From Arcanobacterium sp. (GTDB taxonomy: Bacteria > Actinomycetota > Actinomycetes > Actinomycetales > Actinomycetaceae), in assembly GCA_022768785.1 (NCBI GenBank), contig JALELI010000053.1, positions 1-35,634 on the forward strand: DNA of 35,634 bases. Reading direction: 5' to 3'. Under the pieces are notes generated by a model. That model was not told where the DNA came from. It saw only the letters and a list, made by a program, of their open reading frames with translations, and made no database searches. Numbering within the stretch: position 1 is the first letter of the stretch; every line of letters starts with the position of its first letter. Shown here in pieces: positions 28,097 through 35,437 of the stretch. Position numbers and translations under genes: made by a program.

Positions 28097-29950
28097 CTAA
28101 CGGTGGAGTTTTTGAGCTACACGTTTGAGGAGGCTGAGGAGCACTTCCGCCTGCGGAATCCTAAAGGCCACAAGCAAAAGAAGATAGAGCATGGCTACGA
28201 TTGGCGCTCCCACTATGCCGGTGAGCACCGAGGCCCCAAAACTCGCCGTCACTTTTTCAAAACTGATCACCCACAGCACTCCGAGCGCGATCGCCGTCAC
28301 GCCAGCAGCTACAGCAGCAATTTTGAGATGCGGCACCACGATCCTGCTCAAGCGTAGCCCTTTGAGTTTGCGCTGTGCATAGCGCCCAACCAGGAGCATT
28401 GTGAGGTGCGTGCTGGAAACGGCCACCAATGCCACCACCGGAATTGTGAGCTGCGGTGGCAGAAAACCGCAGCAGAAGAAGCCCACCACAGTGAACGCCT
28501 GCGCTGGAAGTGAGGCGATAAACGGGCCGCGAGTGTCTTCAAAAGAGTAGCCCACTCGATCAAAGAGCAGCATCAGCCCCCAAGGGATCACACTGAAAGA
28601 GAGAATCACAATGAGCACTGCAAGTGTGGAAATCTCTGCAGCGGAGCCCCGTGGCACAAACACTCGTGACAGTGGAAGTGCGAAGATAATGAGCATTGCC
28701 ATTGCGAGATAGTTGATCACTGCCACAGAGTTTGCAGTGCGAATCACCTGAGCACGCATGAGCGGAAGATTCTCGCTTGCTGCCGATTTTGCCATGCGCG
28801 TGAACATCGCTGTGATAATCGAGGTGCTCACCAGCGAAATAGGCATCATAAAGAGCGCGTAGGCCACATTATAGGCGGCGTTACCCGCCACTGCCCCCAG
28901 ATCCAATCCGGCTGTGAGCGCGCGCTGTGTGGCCCCTGCAGCCACGTTTGTGAGCACTGCGGAAGAAGGGATAAACACCAGCGAGCTAGCAATCGCCCAG
29001 AGCGATGCTTTCCCCGTGGTGCGCAGCCCGGCTCCTCGCCAGTGAAAATCAAGGCGCAACCGAATGCCGAGCCGTCGCATAGGGAACAGTAGCAGCACCA
29101 CCTGGAGAGCAATGCCGACGGTAGAAATTACGGCGAGCAGCAGGCTGCGCGGGCCGATCCAAGCTTGAGCATCAATAAGTTGAGCCTGGCTCGGTGAGCC
29201 AAAGATCCAGAGTAACGCCAAAAATCCGCCAATAGCCACCACATTGTTGGCCACCGGCACCCACATATAGGGGCCAAACACTTCTCGCGCGTTGAGAATC
29301 TGGCCAAACACCGCCGTCAAGCCATAGAAAAGAATTTGGGGGATACACCAATACGCCATCATCACAGTGATTTGATACCACTGAGGGCTGAGTGTGGCTG
29401 CCCACACCTTCACCACCACTGGAGCCCCCACGGTGAGCAATACGGTGATCGATCCCAAAAACACTAGCGTGATTGTGAAGAGCTTATTCAAATAAGCCCG
29501 TCCGCCGTCGGCGCTGTTAGAAGCCCGCACGATTGCTGGCACTAGCACCGAATCGATGATGCCGGAAGCAAGAAAATTAAACAACAGATTGGGAAGCGTG
29601 TTGGCGATGTCGAATGCATTGGCAATCGGCGAATTCAAGCCGACCACCATAGTGAGTAGAAAAGGTGAGCGGATCATGCCGAGCACGCGGCTCACAAACG
29701 TGCCCGAAGCCATAATTAAAGAAGAGCGAGCCACGCTGGCGCGATCGTGCTCTTGAGCGGCATGGGAACTGTGGGTTGGGGGTTGGCGATGGGCAGAACC
29801 GGGCGCATGCCCGCTGGGAGTATGCGTGTGATGTGCGTGGCGGGGTGTGCGTTCATGGCGCACGTGCCGGCCTTTATGGGCAGCTGTGCGGGGTGAATGC
29901 CCGTGCGTAGGATCGTGGCGGGAGGGGAGAGCGCGATTAGGGTGATCCAT
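28097..29950 (-). CDS. murJ: MurJ/MviN-type lipid II flippase
   Basis: Polytopic MOP-superfamily protein (617 aa, about 14 helices) expected to flip lipid II for peptidoglycan synthesis. The MATE/MviN start RSSLIMASGTFVSRVLGMIR, with the conserved Arg of the central cavity, is at 75-94; DIANTLPNLLFNFLASGIIDSVLVPA follows. A 70-residue cytoplasmic head unusually rich in His (about 18) precedes it. There is no C-terminal pseudokinase domain like that of mycobacterial MviN. Start ATG 29950 with AGGAGG 9 nt upstream. First gene of a likely murJ-holin-DUF3618 operon. Confidence 0.94.
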   Translation of the reverse strand: MDHPNRALPSRHDPTHGHSPRTAAHKGRHVRHERTPRHAHHTHTPSGHAPGSAHRQPPTHSSHAAQEHDRASVARSSLIMASGTFVSRVLGMIRSPFLLTMVVGLNSPIANAFDIANTLPNLLFNFLASGIIDSVLVPAIVRASNSADGGRAYLNKLFTITLVFLGSITVLLTVGAPVVVKVWAATLSPQWYQITVMMAYWCIPQILFYGLTAVFGQILNAREVFGPYMWVPVANNVVAIGGFLALLWIFGSPSQAQLIDAQAWIGPRSLLLAVISTVGIALQVVLLLFPMRRLGIRLRLDFHWRGAGLRTTGKASLWAIASSLVFIPSSAVLTNVAAGATQRALTAGLDLGAVAGNAAYNVAYALFMMPISLVSTSIITAMFTRMAKSAASENLPLMRAQVIRTANSVAVINYLAMAMLIIFALPLSRVFVPRGSAAEISTLAVLIVILSFSVIPWGLMLLFDRVGYSFEDTRGPFIASLPAQAFTVVGFFCCGFLPPQLTIPVVALVAVSSTHLTMLLVGRYAQRKLKGLRLSRIVVPHLKIAAVAAGVTAIALGVLWVISFEKVTASFGASVLTGIVGAPIVAMLYLLLLVAFRIPQAEVLLSLLKRVAQKLHR

Positions 29951-30038
29951 GCTCGCATGCCTCCTGCCTGGCGAGATTCACATAAGAGCAAATATATCGC
30001 TCCATAAGCAACCTTGTGAAAGGCATATAGCAAAAAAT

Positions 30039-30114
30039 TGGTGGCTCCGAGCGGCATCGATCCGCTGACCTAACGATTTTCAGTCGTTCGCTCTACCAAC
30101 TGAGCTACAGAGCC
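30039..30114 (-). tRNA. tRNA-Phe (anticodon GAA)
   Basis: Acceptor GGCTCTG with pairing CGGAGCC; D-arm AGCTCAGTTGGTAGAGC; loop CTGAAAA (GAA complement at 30079-30081); T-loop TTCG-like ATCGATG. CCA end is encoded (30039-30041). Confidence 0.96.
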
Positions 30115-30165
30115 AGATAAGAAAACTCCCGGCGCCGGAAACCGGCATTCCGGGACATCTCATCG

Positions 30166-30239
30166 CGACCCTGACGGGACTTGAACCCGCGACCTCCGCC
30201 GTGACAGGGCGGCGCGCTATCCTACTGCGCTACAGGGCC
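30166..30239 (-). tRNA. tRNA-Asp (anticodon GTC)
   Basis: Acceptor GGCCCTG/CAGGGTC, loop CTGTCAC (GTC complement at 30203-30205), T-loop TTCAAGT. CCA not encoded. Confidence 0.96.
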
Positions 30240-30460
30240 AGTATTTAATTTTTGAGAGATAGATCTCTCTCAACTCAAGGAAACACTCTCGTGTATCAGC
30301 AAAACACTTACGTGCGTCTGCATTGGCAAGTGCATCGAGAACAAGCTCTCGGAGCACTCTCTCCTTGACGTATTGGCAAGTGTTGCAGGCAAAACTTGCC
30401 AATGATCTCGTAACTCTCACTGACAAAAGTAGAACTTTTATCGCTTGAGTTCCTCAATCG
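30240..30460. repeat. inverted-repeat-rich spacer inside tRNA cluster
   Basis: TTGAGAGA (30252-30259) pairs with TCTCTCAA (30266-30273). ATTGGCAAGT occurs at 30322 and 30372 and inverted at 30394-30403, the last two forming a 10-bp stem with 12-nt loop. GAGA/TCTC arms also flank 30337-30350. No tRNA or credible protein gene lies here. Confidence 0.6.
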
Positions 30461-30533
30461 TACCCCCAACGGGATTTGAACCCGTGTTACCGGCGTGAAA
30501 GGCCAGCGTCCTAGGCCGCTAGACGATAGGGGC
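30461..30533 (-). tRNA. tRNA-Glu (anticodon TTC)
   Basis: Acceptor GCCCCTA/TGGGGGT (one G-T end pair), loop CTTTCAC (TTC complement at 30497-30499), T-arm ACGGG-TTCAAAT-CCCGT. CCA not encoded. Confidence 0.95.
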
Positions 30534-30694
30534 GCGGTGTAGACCGACCGTCTACGATCTTGCGTTCCTCGTTGGTGGAACGGGTATTAGCTTAAACGAT
30601 GATCGGCGGAAATTGCAAAACGATACTCGCCGCGCCACTGCGACCTTGCTCACCTCTGTGTAGCGCGCATCTTTCGCTGGAGTAGGCCTTCGCC

Positions 30695-30706
30695 TACCCT
30701 AAAGAT
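30695..30706 (+). promoter_or_regulatory. -10 box for leaderless MscS transcript
   Basis: TACCCT (30695-30700) at -12 to -7 from ATG 30707; TTTCGC (30672-30677) is a weak -35 with 17-bp spacer. No Shine-Dalgarno. Confidence 0.55.
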
Positions 30707-32677
30707 ATGAGTGTTTTCGAGATGCCATTGGTTGCTGAACTCCGTGTGGCGTTCCGTACTATTTACCCATTTCAGGGTAGTGCTCCAACCGTTTTGGCGG
30801 CGCATCAAAATGGAGCGGAGGGAACTGGTGACGGAGGAGCTGGTGCTGCTGCGGCTGATGCCGCTGAAGTGACGATCGACGTTCTCCAGCTATTCGCGGG
30901 TTTTGCCATTGGCATTGTGGTAGCTGTCGCCGTAGGTGTGGCGGCTATTGCTGTGGGGCGAGTGATCACTCGCCGGCATGTGAGCGCTAAAGTTTTTGCC
31001 GGAGAGATCTATCGTCCGTTGCAGGTGCTCTTAGTGGTGCTCGGGGCATGGATTGGATTCGAGGTAGCTCGAGTGCAATCGCTTATTGGAACGAGCAACG
31101 TAACCACCCCCAAATGGGTGTTGTATCTCGATCATGTGTGGCTCATTGCCGTGATCGCGGCGGGCACATGGCTCGTGGTGGGGCTAGCCAACGGAATCAC
31201 AGCTGTGATCCATGAGCGCATTAGGGAATCTTCGGAGCGCCGGGCAAAGCGCATGCAAACTCAGATGCAGATTTTGCACCGAGTGATTGTGGTGGTGGTG
31301 TGGGTGCTCGGGTTTGCCGGAGTGCTCCTCACTTTCCCAGAGGCGCGCACGGCGGGCGCTTCGCTGCTCGCCTCCGCTGGCGTGGTTTCGGTGGTGGCTG
31401 GCCTCGCTGCGCAGACCACACTAGGCAACGTATTTGCCGGCCTGCAGTTGGCGTTCTCCGATTCTATTCGGGTGGGCGATATCGTGTTTTATCAAAACAA
31501 CTACACCACCGTTGAAGAAATCACGCTCACCTATGTGGTGCTAGCAGTGTGGGACGGGCGCCGCATTATTGTGCCAAGCTCATTGCTCACGAGCCAGAGT
31601 TTTGAGAACTGGACTCGCCGTGCTCCGGAAATGGTGGGCACTGTTGATATCGATGTGGATTGGGCGGTGCCGGTGGCAGCAGCCCGCAAACAGCTGCGCG
31701 TGATTCTGTTAGGCACGGATCTCTGGGACGGAAAAACTGGTGTGCTGCAAGTGAGTGATGCCACCAAAGGATCGCTGCAGCTGCGAGCTATTGTGAGCGC
31801 CAAAAATTCTCCCACGCTCACCGATCTGAAAAATCATGTGCGCGAAAAAATGGCTGTGTGGATTCAGCACGAGGCGCCGCAGGCGATGCCACATCAGCGC
31901 ATGTGGGCCTACGATCAGCTGGATTTTACGGCAGCTGAGCAAGCTTCGCTCGCCAAGGTGGAAGCCCGGCTAGCGAAAGCGGAGCCAGTGACGTATCGGC
32001 CTGATGCGGCAGCTGGCGCTGATCCACACCCGAGCGGCGCTTCCACGCAGGTGCTCTCACAGGAGCAAATTCGCGGGCTAGAGCGAAATATAGCTCCGGA
32101 AAATGCCGCTAGACGAGAAGCTGAAGCTAGATTGGCGGCGCTGGCAGCTGGTGGAGATCCTGCTGCGATGCGCACCTGGCAACCTGCGAAAGAGGGGCCA
32201 AATTCTCCGGATTCTACGCTGGTGATGAAGCGTGATGATGTGGTTGCATTGGCGCGTGCTCATTCTGGCAACGATGACGGCGAGGCCAGCGAATCTGCTA
32301 TTTTCTCGGGTTCTGCTGAGGCGGAAGAACGCCAACGAAATTTTGCAGGGCCAGATGAAGAAGTATACAAAGAGCGGCAAAAGCGCCTTGAGCGCTCCAC
32401 GGGGGTGCTACAAAAGATAGACGAAGATGACCCTGTGGCAGAGCCTAAAGCGGATTCAGCAGCAGCTGCAGCGGCGGAATCTGAAGCTGAACAACCGGTG
32501 GAGGAGCAGCTTACCGAAGAGCAGCTTGCGGAAACTCAGCCAGACGCGAAACAACCTGAGGCGAAACGCCCTAAAGAACAGCGCCCGGTGGAGGAGCAGC
32601 CCACAGAAGAGCAGCCTCCGCACGACGCAGGCATACAGGAGTATGGTGAGGAAGAGATGAAGGAGAAGGGGCAATGA
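30707..32677 (+). CDS. MscS-family mechanosensitive channel with long acidic tail
   Basis: Small-conductance mechanosensitive channel protein (656 aa) that would release solutes on osmotic downshock. Hydrophobic helices at about 60-85, 100-120, 143-165 and 190-212, then the pore helix and beta domain: SAGVVSVVAGLAAQTTLGNVFAGLQLAFSDSIRVGDIV (about 223-260) is the MscS signature. Residues from about 410 form a hydrophilic tail rich in Ala, Glu and Gln, ending in repeats of the type PVEEQ-TEEQ, absent from E. coli MscS; a 31-bp DNA repeat underlies them. Its stop overlaps the msrB start (ATGA), so the two are coupled. Confidence 0.92.
   Translation: MSVFEMPLVAELRVAFRTIYPFQGSAPTVLAAHQNGAEGTGDGGAGAAAADAAEVTIDVLQLFAGFAIGIVVAVAVGVAAIAVGRVITRRHVSAKVFAGEIYRPLQVLLVVLGAWIGFEVARVQSLIGTSNVTTPKWVLYLDHVWLIAVIAAGTWLVVGLANGITAVIHERIRESSERRAKRMQTQMQILHRVIVVVVWVLGFAGVLLTFPEARTAGASLLASAGVVSVVAGLAAQTTLGNVFAGLQLAFSDSIRVGDIVFYQNNYTTVEEITLTYVVLAVWDGRRIIVPSSLLTSQSFENWTRRAPEMVGTVDIDVDWAVPVAAARKQLRVILLGTDLWDGKTGVLQVSDATKGSLQLRAIVSAKNSPTLTDLKNHVREKMAVWIQHEAPQAMPHQRMWAYDQLDFTAAEQASLAKVEARLAKAEPVTYRPDAAAGADPHPSGASTQVLSQEQIRGLERNIAPENAARREAEARLAALAAGGDPAAMRTWQPAKEGPNSPDSTLVMKRDDVVALARAHSGNDDGEASESAIFSGSAEAEERQRNFAGPDEEVYKERQKRLERSTGVLQKIDEDDPVAEPKADSAAAAAAESEAEQPVEEQLTEEQLAETQPDAKQPEAKRPKEQRPVEEQPTEEQPPHDAGIQEYGEEEMKEKGQ
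32495..32615 (+). repeat. 31-bp internal repeat in MscS tail
   Basis: Copies at 32495-32525 and 32585-32615 (period 90 bp) share CCGGTGGAGGAGCAGC, then five variable bases, then GAAGAGCAGC. Being 90 bp apart, loss or gain would keep the frame. Confidence 0.8.
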
Positions 32678-33207
32678 ACTCTGAGATGCCGGCAGCTGCA
32701 AGCCATGCGAAAGAAGAGTATGCAGTGCGTAAGAGTGATGCCCAGTGGAGGAACGAGCTATCTGATCTGGAATTTGCCGTGTTGCGGCAGGCGAGCACGG
32801 AACGGCCAGGCACGGGAGCATTGCTGGAAGAGCGCCGAGCGGGCACATATTTTTGCCGGGGCTGTGGGGCGGAACTATTTCGCTCTGAAACGAAATTTGA
32901 TTCATTTTGCGGCTGGCCGAGCTTTTTTGACCCGAATGAGAAAAATGCCGTGGAATATATTCATGACTACTCGCATGGCATGGTGCGCACAGAAGTGCGC
33001 TGTGCCCGTTGTGGCTCACATTTGGGCCACGTATTTCCCGATGCTCCGCACACTCCAACGGGCTTGCGCTACTGCATGAACTCGGTGAGCCTCACGTTTC
33101 AGCCCGATAGCAATGCAGACGATCAACAGCTGCGCATAGGCGCCGCAACCGAGAGCACTTCAGATTCTTCAAGTGCTGCTACAGCTAGCAAATCTGCGAA
33201 ACGATAA
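32674..33207 (+). CDS. msrB: peptide methionine-R-sulfoxide reductase
   Basis: Repairs R-methionine sulfoxide in oxidised proteins (177 aa). Zinc pairs CRGC (C61, C64) and CARC (C110, C113); catalytic Cys134 in LRYCMNSVSL (usually RYCINSASL); FDSFCGWPSFFDP and SHLGHVF match the family. Core starts at about residue 18; about 30 residues beyond the core at the C-terminus are Ser/Ala-rich. Cytoplasmic. Overlaps the channel gene by 4 bp and is followed after 9 bp by the AEC transporter, indicating one operon. Confidence 0.97.
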   Translation: MNSEMPAAASHAKEEYAVRKSDAQWRNELSDLEFAVLRQASTERPGTGALLEERRAGTYFCRGCGAELFRSETKFDSFCGWPSFFDPNEKNAVEYIHDYSHGMVRTEVRCARCGSHLGHVFPDAPHTPTGLRYCMNSVSLTFQPDSNADDQQLRIGAATESTSDSSSAATASKSAKR

Positions 33208-33216
33208 GCCGTACAA

Positions 33217-34152
33217 ATGCTGAACATAGCACTTAATTTGTGGAGCCTGCTGGCACTCATGGCAGTGGGATTTATTACTGCTAAACTCGGCGGCGCAGGC
33301 GCTGGCGCAGATCGCTTACTCTCAAAGCTGATTTTCAATGTGTTTCTCCCAGCGCTGCTCTTTTCCACCATGGCCAAGGCAGATGTGCATGGGGTGTTTT
33401 CGCTCACGGCACTCGTTAATATCGTGCAGGCCATTGTGTTGTTTGCGGCATTTTACCTGCTGTCTGTGAAAATTTTTGGCCAACGAGACGGCACGCAGAC
33501 GATCATGGCGCTCACGGCGTCATACACAAATGTGGGTAATTTAGGAGTGGCGTATCTAGCGGTGACAACAGGGAACCCAGAGGCGGGAGCTCCCATTATT
33601 CTGTTTCAGCTATGTGTGATGGCCCCGCTGACATTTACGCTGCTTGAACGGCAGACGGGTGGGGAGAGCGCGCCGATATATATAGAAGTGGCACGAACTT
33701 TCACCAAACCTCCGATTGTGGCACTGCTCGTTGGGCTGGCGTATGCGTTGGTGCGGCTTGCAGGAGTGCCGTTGAGTATGCCCGCAATGATTAATATGCC
33801 ACTCACTATGGTGGTGAATGCCACTGTGCCGCTGATGATGATCGCGCTCGGGATTTCTTTTGGCCTTGAGCGATTTCCTCGGCTCACCCGCGAATATGTG
33901 CCGATGTATCTGGCGGTGGCGGGCCGGGTGCTCATTGGGCCACTGCTGAGTTGGGGGCTCGCTCTCGCCTTCCAGCTCCCCGCCCCCGCGGTGCTCACCG
34001 CTGTGGTGGTGGGATGCTTCCCCACGGCTAACAACGTATTTGTGTATGCACAACGCTATGGGGTGGGAGTGGAGACGGCGCGTGACGGCGTAGCACTCAC
34101 TACAGTGTTTTCTATGCCAGTTTTATTGTGCGTAGTGGCGCTGTTGCACTAG
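33217..34152 (+). CDS. AEC-family (auxin efflux carrier-like) permease
   Basis: Membrane transporter (311 aa, about 10 helices) of the AEC family, whose bacterial members export or import malate, malonate and similar acids. SKLIFNVFLPALLFSTMAK and the mid-protein SYTNVGNLGV are family motifs; the second half holds GCFPTANNVFVYAQRYG. Substrate unknown. No clear Shine-Dalgarno before ATG 33217, so translation probably depends on coupling to msrB. Its stop overlaps, tail to tail, the stop of the minus-strand gene at CTAG. Confidence 0.92.
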   Translation: MLNIALNLWSLLALMAVGFITAKLGGAGAGADRLLSKLIFNVFLPALLFSTMAKADVHGVFSLTALVNIVQAIVLFAAFYLLSVKIFGQRDGTQTIMALTASYTNVGNLGVAYLAVTTGNPEAGAPIILFQLCVMAPLTFTLLERQTGGESAPIYIEVARTFTKPPIVALLVGLAYALVRLAGVPLSMPAMINMPLTMVVNATVPLMMIALGISFGLERFPRLTREYVPMYLAVAGRVLIGPLLSWGLALAFQLPAPAVLTAVVVGCFPTANNVFVYAQRYGVGVETARDGVALTTVFSMPVLLCVVALLH

Positions 34153-34766
34153 TGCAGTTGGTTACCCACCAGAAGCTCTCCGCCATGACGGAACTCTGCT
34201 GCGGTGCGCAAAAGTGCGGTATCGCGGCGAGTAACTGCAGTCGCTAAGGGGTGGGTGTCGCTGGCGATCCACTCTGGCTGCACGCGGCCAATAAAATCGG
34301 TGAGCCGAGCTGATTCGCGGAGCACTTCGGCAAAATCACCTGTGAAGTTCCCCTCAAAAACACTGTCCCACAGTGCTTTCACTGAGCGTGGAGCGTGCAC
34401 CAGCGCACGGTCGGTAGTGTCTGCCACTTCTGCCTGCTGTGCTGCGGCAAAGCGGTGGCTCGCCTCTTCCGGGAAACGGCGCACCCACTCGCGCAGTAAG
34501 TATCCACGCCACAAAATTCCCGGCAAGCTCTCAGCTGGAGCCGCCACCCAGGTTTCTGCTAAGGAATCAATGCCGTCTTGCTGGATCATGGCGAGCACGC
34601 GCTCGCGGGTAGCGGCGTCAATCGTGGAATCGGCTCGCAGGGGCACCACTGCTACAGCAGTAGTGTGCGCCAACTCCGAAGCCTGGGCGATATCCTCTCC
34701 GCTCTCAATCAGCTCGATTTGATCTGGTTTGAGTTGTGCCGGACGGCGTGGTTTGTAGGTGTTCAT
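34149..34766 (-). CDS. conserved protein of unknown function
   Basis: Soluble protein of 205 aa; no family recognised with confidence. Features: N-terminal YKPRRPAQLKPDQIELIESGEDIAQASELAHTTA-like amphipathic lead, predicted mostly alpha-helical, with LPGILWRGYLLREWVRRFPEE in the middle and no membrane helix or signal peptide. ATG 34766 has AAGGAG 5 nt upstream, so it is a well-formed gene with codon use like its neighbours. It stands alone, convergent with the AEC gene. Confidence 0.85.
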   Translation of the reverse strand: MNTYKPRRPAQLKPDQIELIESGEDIAQASELAHTTAVAVVPLRADSTIDAATRERVLAMIQQDGIDSLAETWVAAPAESLPGILWRGYLLREWVRRFPEEASHRFAAAQQAEVADTTDRALVHAPRSVKALWDSVFEGNFTGDFAEVLRESARLTDFIGRVQPEWIASDTHPLATAVTRRDTALLRTAAEFRHGGELLVGNQLH

Positions 34767-34953
34767 GGCTTCTCCTTGAGTAATCAGGAAAATGTGGAAG
34801 CACGTGGGTTCCAGAAGATCCCGATAGCCCCACGAGCTTTTCTACGCTCCTATTCTTTCCTATTTTCGTCGCCTTAGCTTCCCCATTTCCCAAAATGCTC
34901 AATCGCAGCTAGAATCATTTCGTCCAGATGGATTGCTTCCATCTGCGGATTGC

Positions 34954-35025
34954 GGGCCTCTAGCTCAATGGTAGAGCTCCGGACTTTTAATCCGTAGGTT
35001 AGGGGTTCGAGTCCCCTGGGGCCTA
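34954..35025 (+). tRNA. tRNA-Lys (anticodon TTT), likely attachment site
   Basis: Acceptor GGGCCTC/GGGGCCT (G-T end pair), D-arm AGCTCAATGGTAGAGC, loop CTTTTAA (TTT at 34986-34988), T-arm AGGGG-TTCGAGT-CCCCT. CCA not encoded. The 3' end abuts an HTH gene that reads antisense through it, a common picture where an element has integrated into a tRNA gene. Confidence 0.96.
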
Positions 35026-35345
35026 CTGGCCGAATTATCGGCTTCCGCAGTATCCGCTGGGGCTGGAGCGCTCGCCGTGTGGCGGGCGCTTTTCTTATAT
35101 GTGCGGGGCGGGATCAGCTGCTCATACGGCTCAATCTCAAAAACTGAAGCGACTGCAGCAATATCATTGAGCGTCCACTGAGTGCGGTCATGCCAGCGGT
35201 TATTAACGAGCGCGTGCGCATACCCAAGAGCCTTTGCCAAATCGTTTTGCGTTAATCCGCGCCGAGCCGCTTCTGCCCGCACATTTGCCGATACCACCGC
35301 AGCGAAATCATTGGCGGCTAAATCTTCCATTGCTGTAATAGTCAT
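34965..35345 (-). CDS. XRE-type HTH regulator reading into tRNA-Lys
   Basis: Protein of 126 aa. HTH at about 20-60: VRAEAARRGLTQNDLAKALG, then NNRWHDRTQWTLNDIAAVASVF. A Pro/Ala linker follows, and the final 20 or so residues (GTRTPNLRIKSPELYH) are encoded by the antisense of the tRNA, a tail often seen in proteins abutting tRNAs. ATG 35345 has no Shine-Dalgarno; TACAAT lies at -12 to -7 with TTGCCT 17 bp further up, a leaderless promoter. Clearly related in sequence to the divergent protein at 35438. Probably an autoregulating repressor of the element. Confidence 0.8.
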   Translation of the reverse strand: MTITAMEDLAANDFAAVVSANVRAEAARRGLTQNDLAKALGYAHALVNNRWHDRTQWTLNDIAAVASVFEIEPYEQLIPPRTYKKSARHTASAPAPADTAEADNSASRPQGTRTPNLRIKSPELYH

Positions 35346-35351
35346 AAAGTC

Positions 35352-35380
35352 ATTGTATTAAAGATTTTAATATAAGGCAA
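35352..35380 (-). promoter_or_regulatory. leaderless promoter with operator O1
   Basis: Minus strand: -35 TTGCCT (35380-35375), 17-bp spacer, -10 TACAAT (35357-35352), ATG six bases on. Operator O1 at 35356-35372 (TATTAAA-GAT-TTTAATA) fills the spacer. Confidence 0.75.
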
Positions 35381-35402
35381 TGAAAATGTGAGCTAATTTC
35401 GG

Positions 35403-35431
35403 TTGCTTCATGTTAAATAATTTAATACCAT
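35403..35431 (+). promoter_or_regulatory. leaderless promoter with operator O2
   Basis: Plus strand: -35 TTGCTT (35403-35408), 17-bp spacer, -10 TACCAT (35426-35431), ATG 35438 six bases on. Operator O2 at 35411-35427 (TGTTAAATAATTTAATA) matches O1 at 14 of 17 positions and lies in the same place in the promoter. Confidence 0.75.
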
Positions 35432-35437
35432 GCAACT

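Noticed and set aside
30217-30426. Small minus-strand frame between tRNAs
   Set aside because: Runs into tRNA-Asp, has a TTG start, and its apparent pattern comes from the inverted repeats.
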